Shown: positions 19,208-31,003, counted from the first letter of the stretch. The stretch: 64,000 nt of DNA from Thermithiobacillus plumbiphilus (GCF_038070005.1 NZ_JBBPCO010000003.1:62001-126000); one strand, 5' to 3'. Translations and numbers: made by a program. Notes: generated from the sequence alone by a model not told the origin.

Positions 19208-20791
19208 TCACATGCCCGGCACAGCCTGAACAGGCAGGCGCCGCCGGGCGCGCATCTGCCAGAGCAGGGCGAAAGCGATCAGGAGAGCAGCAGCCAGAAA
19301 CACGGGCCCGTCGCCATGGCGGGCATAGGGCGTCAGCCCCGACCGCCCCTGGATGACGCCCGTCAGCGCCCCCGGCTTGAACTGGGGCAAACGGGCCTGG
19401 ATCTGCCCATCGGGCCCGACGATCACGGTAATGCCCGTGTTGGTGGCGCGGGCCAGGAAGCGCTCGCTCTCGCGCGCCCGCATCTGGCCCATCTGCAGGT
19501 GCTGGTAAGGGGCAACGGTATTGCCAAACCAGTCGTCATTGCTGATGTTCAGCAGGAAACGCGCGCCGCCCACCACATCACTGCGGATCTCATCGGCAAA
19601 AGCCGCCTCATAGCAGATGGAAATACCCGCGGCCGAGCTGCCGACCGGCAGAACACCGATCTGCTGGCCGCTGGAGAAATCCCCCTCGCCAGGTACCAAC
19701 TGGCTGGCAAAGCGGCTGATCAGCGGGCGCAGCGGCAGATACTCCCCAAAGGGCACCAGGTGGCGCTTTCGGTAAGCCGTGACTCGCCGGCCATCCAGCG
19801 CGATCGCACTGTTGTAGTAATCCACCACCTGCCCGCGCGCGACCCGTTCATCGATGCCCAGCACGATCTCGGCATCGTGATTGAGCGCCCAGCGCGAAAA
19901 CGCCTGCAGCAGGGTTGGGACCTCATCCCGGAACAGGGGAATGGCGGATTCCGGCATCACCACCAGTTGCGTGCCCGGCGGCGTCGACAGCAGCAGATCG
20001 ACATAGCGCTTGATGGTCGGCTCGACCTGCTCGGGCGACCATTTGACGGCCTGCGGGATATTGCCCTGCAGGAGATACACCTTGGTCGGCTGCCCTGCCG
20101 GGCGCGAGAAGCTCACCTGTCCCAGGAGATGGCTGGCCAGCATGACGCCCATCACCACGGGAAAACCGACCAGCCAGATGGCCCGGCGGGTTTCCTGCGC
20201 CCAGCTCCAGGCCAGCAGACCCGCCATCCACGCCGCGACGAGACTGATGCCGTAGGTGCCCAGCCAGGGGGCCAGGCCCCCGAGTGGCGCGGTCGCCTGG
20301 CTGTAACCGAGCGTCAGCCAGGGAAAGCCCGTGAAAAGATGCCCCCGCAGCCATTCCCCGAGCACCCAGAAAGCCGGCAGGGCGATGAGCAGCAAGGGCC
20401 CGCGTTCCGGGAACACGCGCCGGGCCAGGCCGAGCGCGATGGCCGGGAAGAGCGCCAGATAGGCCGAGAGCAGCAGCATGAGCAGAATGGCCACAGGCCA
20501 GCTCATGCCACCGAAGGCGTGCAGGGTATGGGAAATCCAGTACAGGCCCGCGCCAAAGGCCGCCAGCGCGAACAGGTAAGTGTGCGCAAACGCAGCCTTG
20601 GGCCCTTGCCGGGCCAGCAACGCGAACAGCGCCGCCAGGATCAGGAGTGGCAGCGCGGACAGGTTGAAAGGCGCAAAGCCCAGCGGCCAGGCCAGGCCGA
20701 GCAGCAGGGCCATGAATGCAGACCAGACACTGACCGGGCGGGGAAAGGCCCAGGCCGGGTAGGCCGGGCTCAGGCTCCGCTCAGGGTTCAT
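19208..20791 (-). CDS. lnt: Apolipoprotein N-acyltransferase Lnt
   Basis: Inner-membrane enzyme that adds the third acyl chain to lipoproteins. It has 527 residues: an N-terminal multi-span domain (about 1-220) and a periplasmic nitrilase domain (about 235-490). The E-K-C triad is visible in MPESAIP (E), YRKRHLVPFGEYLP (K) and ISICYEAAF (C). The start overlaps the corC stop by 11 bases, as in the widely conserved ybeY-corC-lnt order. Confidence 0.97.
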   Translation of the reverse strand: MNPERSLSPAYPAWAFPRPVSVWSAFMALLLGLAWPLGFAPFNLSALPLLILAALFALLARQGPKAAFAHTYLFALAAFGAGLYWISHTLHAFGGMSWPVAILLMLLLSAYLALFPAIALGLARRVFPERGPLLLIALPAFWVLGEWLRGHLFTGFPWLTLGYSQATAPLGGLAPWLGTYGISLVAAWMAGLLAWSWAQETRRAIWLVGFPVVMGVMLASHLLGQVSFSRPAGQPTKVYLLQGNIPQAVKWSPEQVEPTIKRYVDLLLSTPPGTQLVVMPESAIPLFRDEVPTLLQAFSRWALNHDAEIVLGIDERVARGQVVDYYNSAIALDGRRVTAYRKRHLVPFGEYLPLRPLISRFASQLVPGEGDFSSGQQIGVLPVGSSAAGISICYEAAFADEIRSDVVGGARFLLNISNDDWFGNTVAPYQHLQMGQMRARESERFLARATNTGITVIVGPDGQIQARLPQFKPGALTGVIQGRSGLTPYARHGDGPVFLAAALLIAFALLWQMRARRRLPVQAVPGM

Positions 20792-21683
20792 GCGCCCCAG
20801 CGCGTGACGGCACAGCCACAGGCAAATCCTGCTGATGATCCTGGCGGGACAGGCGGAAGGTATATACCCGGCGCCGGTCGGCGCGTGTCACCTGCAGCTC
20901 CAGGCCGCCATCGAGCTGGAAGCGGTCCCCGGCTCGTGGCAGACGACCCATCTTCATGGCCACATAGCCGCCGAGGGTATCCACGCCCTCACCATCGAGA
21001 CTGATGCCCAGGGACTCATTGAAATCTTCCAGCGGAATCAGGGCATTGACGATGAACTCGCCGTTGTCGCGGGGCAGCATCATGACATCCTCGTCGATAT
21101 CGTACTCGTCCTCGATATCACCGACGATGATTTCCAGCACGTCCTCGATGGTGACGAGCCCGGCGGTGCCGCCGTATTCGTCCACGACGATGGCCATGTG
21201 ATTGCGATTGGTGCGGAATTCCTCGAGCAGGAGGTCGAGATGCTTGCTCTCGGGGATGAAGGTAACAGGACGCAGCAGGCTGCTGACGCGCAACTCGCGG
21301 GGGCCATTGGCCTGGCAGGCGCGCAGCAGATCCTTGGCCAGCAGGATGCCGCGGATGTCGTCGCGGCCATCGCCGATGACCGGGAAACGGGAATGGCCCA
21401 CCTCCACGACATGGCGGATGATTTCCTCGATCGGCGCGGAAATCTCCACCACTTCCATCTGCGCGCGGGGGACCATGACATCGCGTACCTGCGAATCCCC
21501 CACGCGAAACACGCCTTCAATCATGCGCAGGGCATCAGTATCGATCAACTGCCGGTCATTGGCTTCGCGCAACAATGCCAGCACATCTTCCTGATCTTCC
21601 AGATTCCCACGCAGGGACTGGGTGAAACGCACCCACCAGGATCGGGGACGGGTATCCCCGTCCGGACTTCGGTCTTCACTCAT
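20781..21683 (-). CDS. corC: CorC/YbeX, CBS-domain transporter-associated protein
   Basis: Cytosolic protein of 300 residues with an N-terminal helical region, a CBS pair (about residues 65-190, including the VRDVMVPRAQM and VVDEYGGTAGLVT motifs) and a C-terminal CorC_HlyC domain. In E. coli it is linked to magnesium/cobalt efflux and ribosome function. The ATG at 21683 overlaps the ybeY stop by 8 bases. Confidence 0.93.
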   Translation of the reverse strand: MSEDRSPDGDTRPRSWWVRFTQSLRGNLEDQEDVLALLREANDRQLIDTDALRMIEGVFRVGDSQVRDVMVPRAQMEVVEISAPIEEIIRHVVEVGHSRFPVIGDGRDDIRGILLAKDLLRACQANGPRELRVSSLLRPVTFIPESKHLDLLLEEFRTNRNHMAIVVDEYGGTAGLVTIEDVLEIIVGDIEDEYDIDEDVMMLPRDNGEFIVNALIPLEDFNESLGISLDGEGVDTLGGYVAMKMGRLPRAGDRFQLDGGLELQVTRADRRRVYTFRLSRQDHQQDLPVAVPSRAGAHEP

Positions 21684-22200
21684 GTGTTTCCATCTCAAAA
21701 TAGGGGTCGGCCACACCCCGGTCGGCCAGAATTCGGCGCTCCAGCCCTTCCATGAGCGCGGCATCGGCTTCCTCGATATGATCATATCCAAGGAGATGCA
21801 GGGTGCCATGCGTCAAAAGATGGGCCCAGTGATCGCGGAGCGGCTTGCCCTGGGCTTCCGCCTCCCGGCGCACATAGGGAAGCGCCAGCGCGAGATCACC
21901 GAGATAATCGCGCTTGCGCCCAAGCGCATCGGGCAGCGGATCTGCGGGAAAGGATAGCACATTGGTGGCCCTGTCCTTATGCCGGTAGTCCCGGTTCAGC
22001 GCCTGGATCGTCTCGTCGCCAACCAGGCGCACCGACATTTCCAGGATTTTGCCCGGCTCGATACGGGAGGATGGCGCGCGCAAGGCATCAAGGATCACCT
22101 GACGGGACCAGACACGCGCTGGCAGGCCGGTAGCGTCCACATCTTCATCCACCATCCAGTGCAGCACCAGCCGCGTTTTCAGGTCTTCAGGCGCCGTCAT
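21676..22200 (-). CDS. ybeY: Endoribonuclease YbeY
   Basis: Metal-dependent RNase of 174 residues involved in 16S 3' end maturation and ribosome quality control. The zinc motif H-x3-H-x5-H is intact (HGTLHLLGYDH). It starts inside phoH (14-base overlap), with the ATG at 22200 matching the conserved N-terminus. Its partners phoH and corC flank it, the usual order. Confidence 0.95.
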   Translation of the reverse strand: MTAPEDLKTRLVLHWMVDEDVDATGLPARVWSRQVILDALRAPSSRIEPGKILEMSVRLVGDETIQALNRDYRHKDRATNVLSFPADPLPDALGRKRDYLGDLALALPYVRREAEAQGKPLRDHWAHLLTHGTLHLLGYDHIEEADAALMEGLERRILADRGVADPYFEMETHE

Positions 22201-23167
22201 TGGTCCGCTCATCATAGCGCTGATAGGCCTGGACCACGCGCGCCACCAGCGGGTGGCGGACCACATCGGCGTTCTGGAAGAAAACGAACTCCGCGCTCTG
22301 GACATCCTTGAGCACCTCCACCGCCTGCGCCAGTCCGGACAACTGCCCCCTTGGCAGATCCACCTGCGTGACGTCGCCAGTGACCACAGCCTTGGAGCCA
22401 AAGCCGATGCGGGTCAGGAACATCTTCATCTGCTCGGGGGTGGTGTTCTGCGCCTCATCCAGAATGATGAAGGAGTCATTCAGGGTGCGTCCGCGCATGA
22501 AGGCCAGCGGAGCCACCTCGATCACCTGCCGCTCCATGAGCTTGGCGACCTTGTCAAAGCCAAGCATCTCGTAGAGTGCATCATAAAGCGGGCGCAGATA
22601 GGGATCGACCTTCTCCTCCAGGCCGCCGGGCAGGAAGCCCAGGCGCTCGCCCGCCTCCACCGCCGGGCGCACCAGGATGATGCGCCGGACGGCATCGCGG
22701 CTCAGGTGATCCACCGCCGCTGCCACGGCGAGATAGGTCTTGCCGGTGCCAGCCGGCCCAATGCCAAAGGTCAGGTCGTTGGCGAGAATGGCATCCAGAT
22801 AGAGCCGCTGGCGTGGCCCCCGCCCCTGCACACTGCCCTTGCGGGTCTGCACCCGTGGTCCTTCCTGGGGCACGTCCTCCTGGGTTCCTTCCACCTGCAC
22901 CTCCTGAATGGCGTGATGGACCATCTTGGGCGTGATACGCCGGTTGTCGCGCGCAAACCCGTACAACATGCCAAGCACGCGTCCGGCCTCCTCGACCGCG
23001 ATTTGCGGACCGCTGATGTGAAAATGGCTGCCACGGGCCAGAATGACCACGCCCAGGCGGGTTTCGATCTGTTTGATGTGCGTATCCAGCTCACCGGCCA
23101 TGTTGGCCAGCATCGGACTGCTTGCACGTTCGGGGGTATATTCGAGCTCAGTCAGTATGTTTGACAA
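22187..23167 (-). CDS. phoH: PhoH-family ATPase (YbeZ)
   Basis: P-loop ATPase of 326 residues with an N-terminal RNA-binding-like domain (about 30-90), Walker A GPAGTGKT and Walker [10 protein letters not shown]. YbeZ associates with YbeY in E. coli. The start is TTG at 23167. An ATG at 23113 would cut into the conserved N-terminal region, so the longer form is preferred, although its ribosome binding site is weak. Confidence 0.93.
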   Translation of the reverse strand: MSNILTELEYTPERASSPMLANMAGELDTHIKQIETRLGVVILARGSHFHISGPQIAVEEAGRVLGMLYGFARDNRRITPKMVHHAIQEVQVEGTQEDVPQEGPRVQTRKGSVQGRGPRQRLYLDAILANDLTFGIGPAGTGKTYLAVAAAVDHLSRDAVRRIILVRPAVEAGERLGFLPGGLEEKVDPYLRPLYDALYEMLGFDKVAKLMERQVIEVAPLAFMRGRTLNDSFIILDEAQNTTPEQMKMFLTRIGFGSKAVVTGDVTQVDLPRGQLSGLAQAVEVLKDVQSAEFVFFQNADVVRHPLVARVVQAYQRYDERTNDGA

Positions 23168-23218
23168 TCCAGGCGTCCATATGGAAGAAAGGATAAGAGG
23201 CGGGCCGGCAGGGCAGGA

Positions 23219-24598
<1,380 letters not shown>

Positions 24599-24663
24599 TA
24601 TAGCGGATCGTTCAAGGGAGGCAATGCCGAAATCATCTTCTCAGACTGCGGGCACGCGTGGTG

Positions 24664-26169
24664 TCAGTAGGCACCCTTACGGCCGAGCACGACATTGAAA
24701 GTCTTGAACAGGATGACGATGTCATACCACAGCGACCAGTTCTTGACGTACCAGGTATCCAGAAACACCCGCTCACTATATCCAACGTCATTGCGGCCAC
24801 TGATCTGCCAGAGACCTGTCATGCCGGGTCGGGTCTCCAGATAATAGGCCAGGTCCTCGCCGTAGCGCTCCAGCTCCGCCGTCACCACCGGGCGCGGCCC
24901 GACCAGGCTCATGTCGCCCTTGAGCACGTTCCAGAGCTGCGGCAACTCATCCAGGCTGGTCTTGCGCAACCAGGCACCAATGGGGGTGATGCGTGGATCA
25001 TCCTTGAGCTTGAAGTCGCGCGCCCACTCCGCCCGTGCGGCCTCATCGGCGGCGAGCAAATCGTCCAGCACCCGATCGGCATGGGGCACCATCGAACGGA
25101 ACTTGTAACAGCGGAAAGACTGACCGTGCTGTCCTACGCGGGCATGACCGTAAATGACGCACTCACCGGTCTGACGTACCCGGAAAGCCAGATAGGCAAA
25201 AACCGGCGACAACAGCAGAATCAGCAAGGCAGATCCAATGATATCAAATGCGCGCTTGATGATCTGGGAAGCCCGACGCCCGAGATTATTGCGCACCCGC
25301 AGCATCAGCACTTCGTGGCTGAAGAAGTGAGTGATTTCCATGCCCAGGGTGGGCAGACCGCAGAAAGTAGGAACGATGTTCATGTCCTGGTAGACCAGGC
25401 TGAGACGCTTGAGCGTACGCTGATGCCGCGGCAGCCCGCCCTCATCCAGGGCCACGATCAGATGCGGATTTCCGAGATACGCCAGGACGGTTTCAGGGCT
25501 TTCCCCCAAGGCCAGCATGGGAATGCAGCGATCTGGCAACTCGACGTGCTCAGAGAGATTTGCCTGCTCGCCGGGCGGGGCCAGGAAAGCCACGACGTCA
25601 TAGCCCAGCAGCGGCTCGCTGCGCAGGGCCGCCGCCGCATCCCGGGCGTTCTGGCCAATGCCGAGAATGGCTGTCGGGCGGGCCCAGCCTCCCCTGCGGA
25701 GCAGTGCTTTCTTGATCTGTACCCGAAACAGGGGCACCAGCAGCAGCGCGAAGGCCCAGGTGGTCATCAGCCAGACCCGCGAGAACTCCCAGCGCCCGAG
25801 GAAAACCAGCACGGCATCCACCGCCGCCACGATCAGCAGGACGCGCCAGGTCTCCCGCAGCTCATCCCAGAAGGGCTTGCGCTGGGAATAGTGACCCATA
25901 TTCCAGAAACCAAGCAGCGCCGACATGCTCAGGCCAAGGAAAACCAGCAGGCGAATCGAGCCCTGCTGGTGCCACCAGATCATATAGGTGTCCAGCAGCG
26001 ATAGATTGCTCCACCACCAGGCGCCCAATCGGCCGAGGAAGAAAGCCAGGAAGAGCGCAGCAAGATCCCCGGCAGCTAGCAGCAATTTCTCGCGCCGCAC
26101 CCGACTCAGTGGTGCAAGCCAGGCCGGACGCATGCCCGTTGGAGCAACGGGCCGGTCAAGTACCTTCAT
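24664..26169 (-). CDS. wbaP: Undecaprenyl-phosphate sugar phosphotransferase, WbaP type (copy 1)
   Basis: Starts a surface polysaccharide by moving a hexose-1-phosphate (often galactose or glucose) from UDP-sugar to undecaprenyl phosphate. It has 501 residues: several membrane spans in the first ~170, a nucleotide-binding-like middle (about 175-290) and a C-terminal bacterial sugar transferase domain. Motifs there are [16 protein letters not shown] and DMSLVGPRP. The ATG at 26169 follows a strong purine-rich site (AGGAGGG). A longer in-frame extension exists upstream but is not conserved with copy 2 (55012-56526). It ends the AT-rich glycosyltransferase run. Confidence 0.92.
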   Translation of the reverse strand: MKVLDRPVAPTGMRPAWLAPLSRVRREKLLLAAGDLAALFLAFFLGRLGAWWWSNLSLLDTYMIWWHQQGSIRLLVFLGLSMSALLGFWNMGHYSQRKPFWDELRETWRVLLIVAAVDAVLVFLGRWEFSRVWLMTTWAFALLLVPLFRVQIKKALLRRGGWARPTAILGIGQNARDAAAALRSEPLLGYDVVAFLAPPGEQANLSEHVELPDRCIPMLALGESPETVLAYLGNPHLIVALDEGGLPRHQRTLKRLSLVYQDMNIVPTFCGLPTLGMEITHFFSHEVLMLRVRNNLGRRASQIIKRAFDIIGSALLILLLSPVFAYLAFRVRQTGECVIYGHARVGQHGQSFRCYKFRSMVPHADRVLDDLLAADEAARAEWARDFKLKDDPRITPIGAWLRKTSLDELPQLWNVLKGDMSLVGPRPVVTAELERYGEDLAYYLETRPGMTGLWQISGRNDVGYSERVFLDTWYVKNWSLWYDIVILFKTFNVVLGRKGAY

Positions 26170-26375
26170 CTCCCCCACCCTCCTGTCTTCGTGGATCAGG
26201 ATTGGTATGTAGACAACGAGGGCGCCTATCTTGCCAGAAAATCCGGGTGGGCGTAAGTGGATACTGGTCGGAGGAGATTTCAGAGACGTGGGTGAATTTT
26301 TATGGATGCCCGCCCAAGCAACTACCACAGCCAACAGGCCCTGCGCAGCAAGGCTCAGTGCGTACTTGCCCAACA

Positions 26376-26391
26376 TGACCAAAGTTGGTCA
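26376..26391. promoter_or_regulatory. Perfect inverted repeat at the end of a glycosyltransferase gene
   Basis: TGACCAA-AG-TTGGTCA, arms of 7 bases, overlaps the stop codon of the upstream gene and lies about 200 bases before wbaP copy 1. The 219-base gap 26170-26388 otherwise shows no gene. It could be an operator for wbaP, or chance. Confidence 0.3.
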
Positions 26392-27345
26392 GCCGCGTGC
26401 CGATTCCCGCTCCCAAAAGCGCCGATGCATGCTCAGCCGCTTCTTCAACCCCACCGGCAGCCGCGCCTCCAGCTTGCCCAAACGATACCCCACCAGCTTC
26501 AGCACTGTGCGCAGCAGCGCAGAAGGAATCAGCCAAGGCGCCTTACGCAGTAGGTATTTCAGCTCCGAAATCACAAAGCGTTTACCCTCACCCGAAGCGC
26601 CACCAAAGTTCTCCTGGATCCACGGCTCACGGGCATGCAGCACCCCGACATCGAAATACCGCCGAAATTCCTGACGAAAAGTGTAATGATGGGAATGATA
26701 AACCTGAGCATCCGCGCAGTAGGCAACCTTCCAGCCCTGAAGCAGCATCCGGGCAGCAACAATGGTGTCCTCACCGAAGATAGTTCCAGAGGGAAAGCCA
26801 CCTACTGACATCAGGGCTTCACGACGATAGGCTGCGAAGGAATTGGAGATAAAGACTGTCTTGAGGCCCAGCTCTGCTGAATCAGCAAACTGCTTTATGC
26901 GGGATTGATTAGGATAGTTAAACATCCTTGCATGCGCCTCAATCGGCCTTGCCCGAACGTGCGGTAACTGCCGACCATAGACAGCACCCACTCTACAATC
27001 CACAAACGCCCCCAAAAGCTTACCCAGAGCATCCCGATCCGCAAGCAGCGAGTCCTGAGTCATAAAAATTAGAACATCTAGATGTGATAGCAGGCTCACC
27101 CCCAGCTGCCGCGTTCCACCGTGATCAAATTCCCAGGGTTGAATAGTATGTGTGAGGACCCCAAGTTGGGAGGCCACATTCACTACATCGCCTAAGCTAC
27201 CCGAATCAATCACCAATATGTGGTCTGGCTGGAAGATCTGACATTTAAGAGTAATTAGCCATTTTCGCCAACCCGGGCCAGGGTTCAAGGTGGGCACAAT
27301 AATGCCAAATCTGAGCTTTTGTACAGGCAAAGTAGAATCAATCAC
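26389..27345 (-). CDS. Family 2 glycosyltransferase, rhamnosyltransferase-like
   Basis: GT-A fold transferase of 318 residues. The N-terminal IIVPTLNPG strand, D-S-G-S loop and W-E-F-D-H-G-G-T-R motif are typical of dTDP-rhamnose transferases of the RfbF/RfbN group. F-G-E-D-T at about 195 is the acceptor-side acidic motif. dTDP-rhamnose synthesis genes lie in the same locus (44.4-47.8 kb). Acceptor and linkage cannot be told from sequence. Confidence 0.82.
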   Translation of the reverse strand: MIDSTLPVQKLRFGIIVPTLNPGPGWRKWLITLKCQIFQPDHILVIDSGSLGDVVNVASQLGVLTHTIQPWEFDHGGTRQLGVSLLSHLDVLIFMTQDSLLADRDALGKLLGAFVDCRVGAVYGRQLPHVRARPIEAHARMFNYPNQSRIKQFADSAELGLKTVFISNSFAAYRREALMSVGGFPSGTIFGEDTIVAARMLLQGWKVAYCADAQVYHSHHYTFRQEFRRYFDVGVLHAREPWIQENFGGASGEGKRFVISELKYLLRKAPWLIPSALLRTVLKLVGYRLGKLEARLPVGLKKRLSMHRRFWERESARG

Positions 27346-27396
27346 GATATGAAGAGTATGTCAGCATGGCCGCTTGGAAAGAAAATCCTATTCCCT

Positions 27397-28545
27397 CTAT
27401 GTGGAAAGCCTATTCAAGATTGAAATGTAAGTTTCAGCAGTGTGACTCTTCAAAAGGGTTTGGAAAGCACGCTCCGCTTGCGCCATATACTTCTTTCGAT
27501 TATTTAAGAGATCAATGGCCAAACCTATCATGTCTTCAGCAGTATCAGCCGTAGGAAAGGGACATGCCTTACCAAACTCAGTCCCTTCAATAACTTGAGA
27601 TGTCGTCAATACTGGCTTACCAAAAGAAACCGCATCAATAAGCTTAATTTGAACACCGGCGCAAGCCAAACTCGGGATAACAATAGCCGCTGAATCAGCA
27701 ACAAACTCTTCAATACTCGGAACAAAACCATGTACATACACATGTGGAAGCCGAACTATATCGAAGGCACCCTGCCCGGCCACATGAAACTCAACGTCAG
27801 GAACTGACTGTTTTATTTTTGAAAAAACCTCCCGAATGAACCAATTTACACTTGCAAGGTTCGCAGACACTCGTAGGTCGCCAAAATACACTAGTTTATT
27901 CTTACTTACTACATATTCGCTCCGTTTACTAATAGCATCAACATCAACCAAAGGAGGAGCCCAAATTGCCTTCGAGTTTAAATCAGGACATTTACCCTTA
28001 GCCTTTTCCATTTCTGATGATGAAATAAAAATGTAACCATCAAACTTGGTGTACACCTCCTTTTCATATTGTCTATACTGGTGCGCAACTACATTGTGAG
28101 CAATTTTATGCCGCACAGTCTGAGACATATTCGCCAGTGCCAGATGATAATCACTCTCGATATTGTGCACTCTCAAAAAAGTTTTTGCCTTCTGAATTGG
28201 AATCAAAAACCTGTACAAAGACATGTGGAGACCTTCAAATATCATTGTCACACCGGGCTGATCCCACTTAACCACTTCACTCAAAAGCTCTTTATTATAC
28301 CGACTGACAATCGGATATGGCAGGATCAATGCTTTCGGGCTGGGAAAAAAACCCCTTTTGTAAATCCCAATGGAATCTTTTAGTACAGAATCGCGGGCAA
28401 TCTCAGCATCTCTGTCTACACAAAAAATCTTTTTAATGTTGAGCCCCGCATCAACCATAGCTTCAGCGCGCCGCTTAATGTCTTCTGTTCCACCAGTCAC
28501 ATCTCGCCGCAATATATTTACAGGAGACAAAACTACATATCTCAT
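27397..28545 (-). CDS. Family 4-like glycosyltransferase
   Basis: GT-B fold protein of 382 residues. The second half has the Rossmann-like nucleotide-sugar part with F-G-D-L-R, H-V-A-G-Q-G, H-G-F-V-P-S-I-E-E-F and P-S-L-A-C-A-G-V-Q-I-K-L-I-D-A. AT-rich relative to the backbone. Its donor and acceptor are unknown. Adjacent to the polymerase gene, with a 1-base overlap. Confidence 0.75.
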   Translation of the reverse strand: MRYVVLSPVNILRRDVTGGTEDIKRRAEAMVDAGLNIKKIFCVDRDAEIARDSVLKDSIGIYKRGFFPSPKALILPYPIVSRYNKELLSEVVKWDQPGVTMIFEGLHMSLYRFLIPIQKAKTFLRVHNIESDYHLALANMSQTVRHKIAHNVVAHQYRQYEKEVYTKFDGYIFISSSEMEKAKGKCPDLNSKAIWAPPLVDVDAISKRSEYVVSKNKLVYFGDLRVSANLASVNWFIREVFSKIKQSVPDVEFHVAGQGAFDIVRLPHVYVHGFVPSIEEFVADSAAIVIPSLACAGVQIKLIDAVSFGKPVLTTSQVIEGTEFGKACPFPTADTAEDMIGLAIDLLNNRKKYMAQAERAFQTLLKSHTAETYISILNRLST

Positions 28546-29936
28546 TACGCCTCCCGATTAGATCCATATAGCTGGACTTTTTCAAAGAAGACCAGCCTGT
28601 AACCATAGAGCGTAGCAATAGAGATACATGCTGCTATGAAGCCCGGAACCAGCCCTGTTACCACAACAGTCATAGGAAATAACCAAAAAAGAGTTACGTA
28701 GACGACAGCAATCGGCGTCTTTATTGCCAATGCATGTTCGTACATTCGTTGCATAATTACCAACAAAAAACCCAAGATGCTTCCCACGAATAACACGCCA
28801 ATCCACCAGAAGTTTATATAGACCTCTCCAAATATCGAAAAATCAACTGTATAATTTGTGTATTCAGGAAAAAGCATATGGGTCAACTCATCATTCGGCA
28901 AGAGAGGCTTCTCTGGCCATATTGACCGGGGAACAGCCTGCAAGGGAGCAGCCAAATATGAACTGCCCCACTTGAAGTTTAGATCAGTGGCATGGGTAAC
29001 CCAGTGCATCAAATAAGCGAAATTACCATACGAATCTAGCCTCGCCATGAGCGCCGCCCCAACATTACTCAAATCCAAGCTCTTTATAAGATTATAGGCT
29101 TGATCAATGGACAGATTCTCGTGCACACCAAGAGCTCTTGCTTCTCCCAGAACCACCACTACTGGCGCCAACGCAAAAACCACAAATATTAGCACGCCAT
29201 TATTAATGCGCTTTACAATGATATGGCGACTTAACAACAGAGCCAACAGCCCAAAAACCAGAACCCCACGCACACCCGAGGACAAAGCAAGGAATACAAA
29301 CGTAATTCCAGAATAAAATAATAATAACAATCTACCACGAAAAGGCCGTTCCCGCGAAATAACCATTAAAACCAGAACCAAAAAGCAGGAGTATACAAAG
29401 AAATTTGCAGCCAAGTTAATATAAGAATAACCCTTCGAGTTTGCAAACTGCCTAAACTGCCAAGGACTAGCAATGGGACCAAATGGCCCAGAAAAACCAG
29501 CCTGATAGGCCAAAAACGTGAAAAGTACGAAGCCACCTGTCACCAGCCCTACAACTCTCCACTTTAACTTGCAACCAGGCTTTAATTTAAAATTTATAAA
29601 AAGCCCAGGAGGCTCCCTTAATATTCTTTTTTTACTGACCATATATATTAACATAGCCACTAACAAACATAAGATTATATATAAAACGGGGCCTTCCTCT
29701 ACCCTCTCAGAAAACATCATACCCAAGCCAAAATATAGGCCAAACGTATTTATAAATATATTTTTCGGTGAAAATAAGTCTGTATACCCAAACAACCCCC
29801 TACGGTAATTCAACAAAAAAGAGACCAGCGCCAAAAACAAGAAGTACCACAATAACAAAACATGGACCGGCCCACTAAATGGAACGTCCAAAGCCAATAC
29901 TAAAAAGGAAAGCAAAAAATACAAGATGGTCAACAC
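28545..29936 (-). CDS. O-antigen/oligosaccharide polymerase (Wzy-like)
   Basis: Hydrophobic protein of 463 residues with about 10-12 predicted membrane spans and a large periplasmic loop (about 280-370). This topology, the lack of other motifs, and its position between glycosyltransferases and wzx make a repeat-unit polymerase the best reading. The start is a GTG at 29936 preceded by AGGG. Very AT-rich (for example 18 G+C of 60 bases at 29641-29700). Confidence 0.72.
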   Translation of the reverse strand: MLTILYFLLSFLVLALDVPFSGPVHVLLLWYFLFLALVSFLLNYRRGLFGYTDLFSPKNIFINTFGLYFGLGMMFSERVEEGPVLYIILCLLVAMLIYMVSKKRILREPPGLFINFKLKPGCKLKWRVVGLVTGGFVLFTFLAYQAGFSGPFGPIASPWQFRQFANSKGYSYINLAANFFVYSCFLVLVLMVISRERPFRGRLLLLFYSGITFVFLALSSGVRGVLVFGLLALLLSRHIIVKRINNGVLIFVVFALAPVVVVLGEARALGVHENLSIDQAYNLIKSLDLSNVGAALMARLDSYGNFAYLMHWVTHATDLNFKWGSSYLAAPLQAVPRSIWPEKPLLPNDELTHMLFPEYTNYTVDFSIFGEVYINFWWIGVLFVGSILGFLLVIMQRMYEHALAIKTPIAVVYVTLFWLFPMTVVVTGLVPGFIAACISIATLYGYRLVFFEKVQLYGSNREA

Positions 29937-29997
29937 TTACAAACCCTAATTTATACAACCTAAACATACCACCCAATCACCGAGATTTCTTCAGGCC

Positions 29998-30990
29998 TTA
30001 TCTCTTTTCTATAGAACGAGTTTTTGGCTTTGCCAAATGCAGCACCCCCTTTCTTGCCCCCCTCCAAACTGCACTTGCCCTTGCAAGATCGCCTAATATA
30101 ATTCTTTTTAAGATCCTACCCGCTGTTGCGATACTTATTGGAAGAACGGGCATCTTGGCGTGTGTTTTAAAAAAAAGCACAGATGAGAAGTTAAAATATT
30201 CTTCTAAAGCCACGCTCTTTTTGCCCAAAGATGCAGACTCTTTATGAAACACCTTTGATTTTTCTGCCACCCCCAATTTCCATCCCTTCTGCATCAACCT
30301 AAACGCCAAATCCGTGTCCTCCCAATACATAAAATATCTTTCATCAAACCCACCTACTTGGTTCAGTGCCTCCCGGCGTATCAGAACACTGGCCGCCGTT
30401 ATATAATGAACTTTATTGGGTGCAGTTGGGGCTATGTGGTGACCACATCTTCCAGCAAATAAACTGACCCACCCTCCACCCCAAGCCTGGACCTCTTGCG
30501 GCCTATCCATATAATGCAACACTGACCCAACAGCTCCCAGCCTTGAATCCCCTTGCATCTTTTTCATCATCTCAACCAAGGCATCAGCACTAATTACCGT
30601 ATCGTTATTTAAACACCAAATAAAGTCACACTCTTCGCGCATCTTCGCGTACCTAATGCCCACGTTACTGCCCGCACCAAACCCTAAGTTTTTACCTATT
30701 TTTATCACAGCCAAAGAAACAGAGTCTGCACATGATAAGCTTCCCTTTTCAAGATCTTTTATATCGTAGAGGGCATATGGTATAGGCTTTGGACAAGCCG
30801 AACCTGACTCAGCAGACAGCCGGCCTTCTGCCCATGCCTTAATATGCTCTATGGAGCCATCGTCTGACCCATTATCGCATACAATTACCTGGTATTTACT
30901 GTATGCATTAGAGAAGACGCTCTCCAAACAATTCAGAGTATCACGCCAACCCTTCCAATTTACCAAAATCACACAAACCAAAGGTTCCAT
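29998..30990 (-). CDS. Family 2 glycosyltransferase
   Basis: GT-A transferase of 330 residues of the rhamnosyl/galactofuranosyl-like group. Motifs are VCVILVNWKG at the N-terminus, C-D-N-G-S-D-D-G-S near residue 38, and W-C-L-N-N-D-T-V and Y-W-E-D-T-D-L-A-F-R as the acidic motifs. The ATG at 30990 has an AGGAG site. Substrates are not predictable. Confidence 0.82.
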   Translation of the reverse strand: MEPLVCVILVNWKGWRDTLNCLESVFSNAYSKYQVIVCDNGSDDGSIEHIKAWAEGRLSAESGSACPKPIPYALYDIKDLEKGSLSCADSVSLAVIKIGKNLGFGAGSNVGIRYAKMREECDFIWCLNNDTVISADALVEMMKKMQGDSRLGAVGSVLHYMDRPQEVQAWGGGWVSLFAGRCGHHIAPTAPNKVHYITAASVLIRREALNQVGGFDERYFMYWEDTDLAFRLMQKGWKLGVAEKSKVFHKESASLGKKSVALEEYFNFSSVLFFKTHAKMPVLPISIATAGRILKRIILGDLARASAVWRGARKGVLHLAKPKTRSIEKR

Positions 30991-31003
30991 AAAACTCCTA
31001 ATG

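Noticed and set aside
26170-26382. N-terminal extension of wbaP copy 1 with a membrane-like segment
   Set aside because: The paralogue at 55012-56526 lacks it and the ATG at 26169 has a good ribosome binding site.
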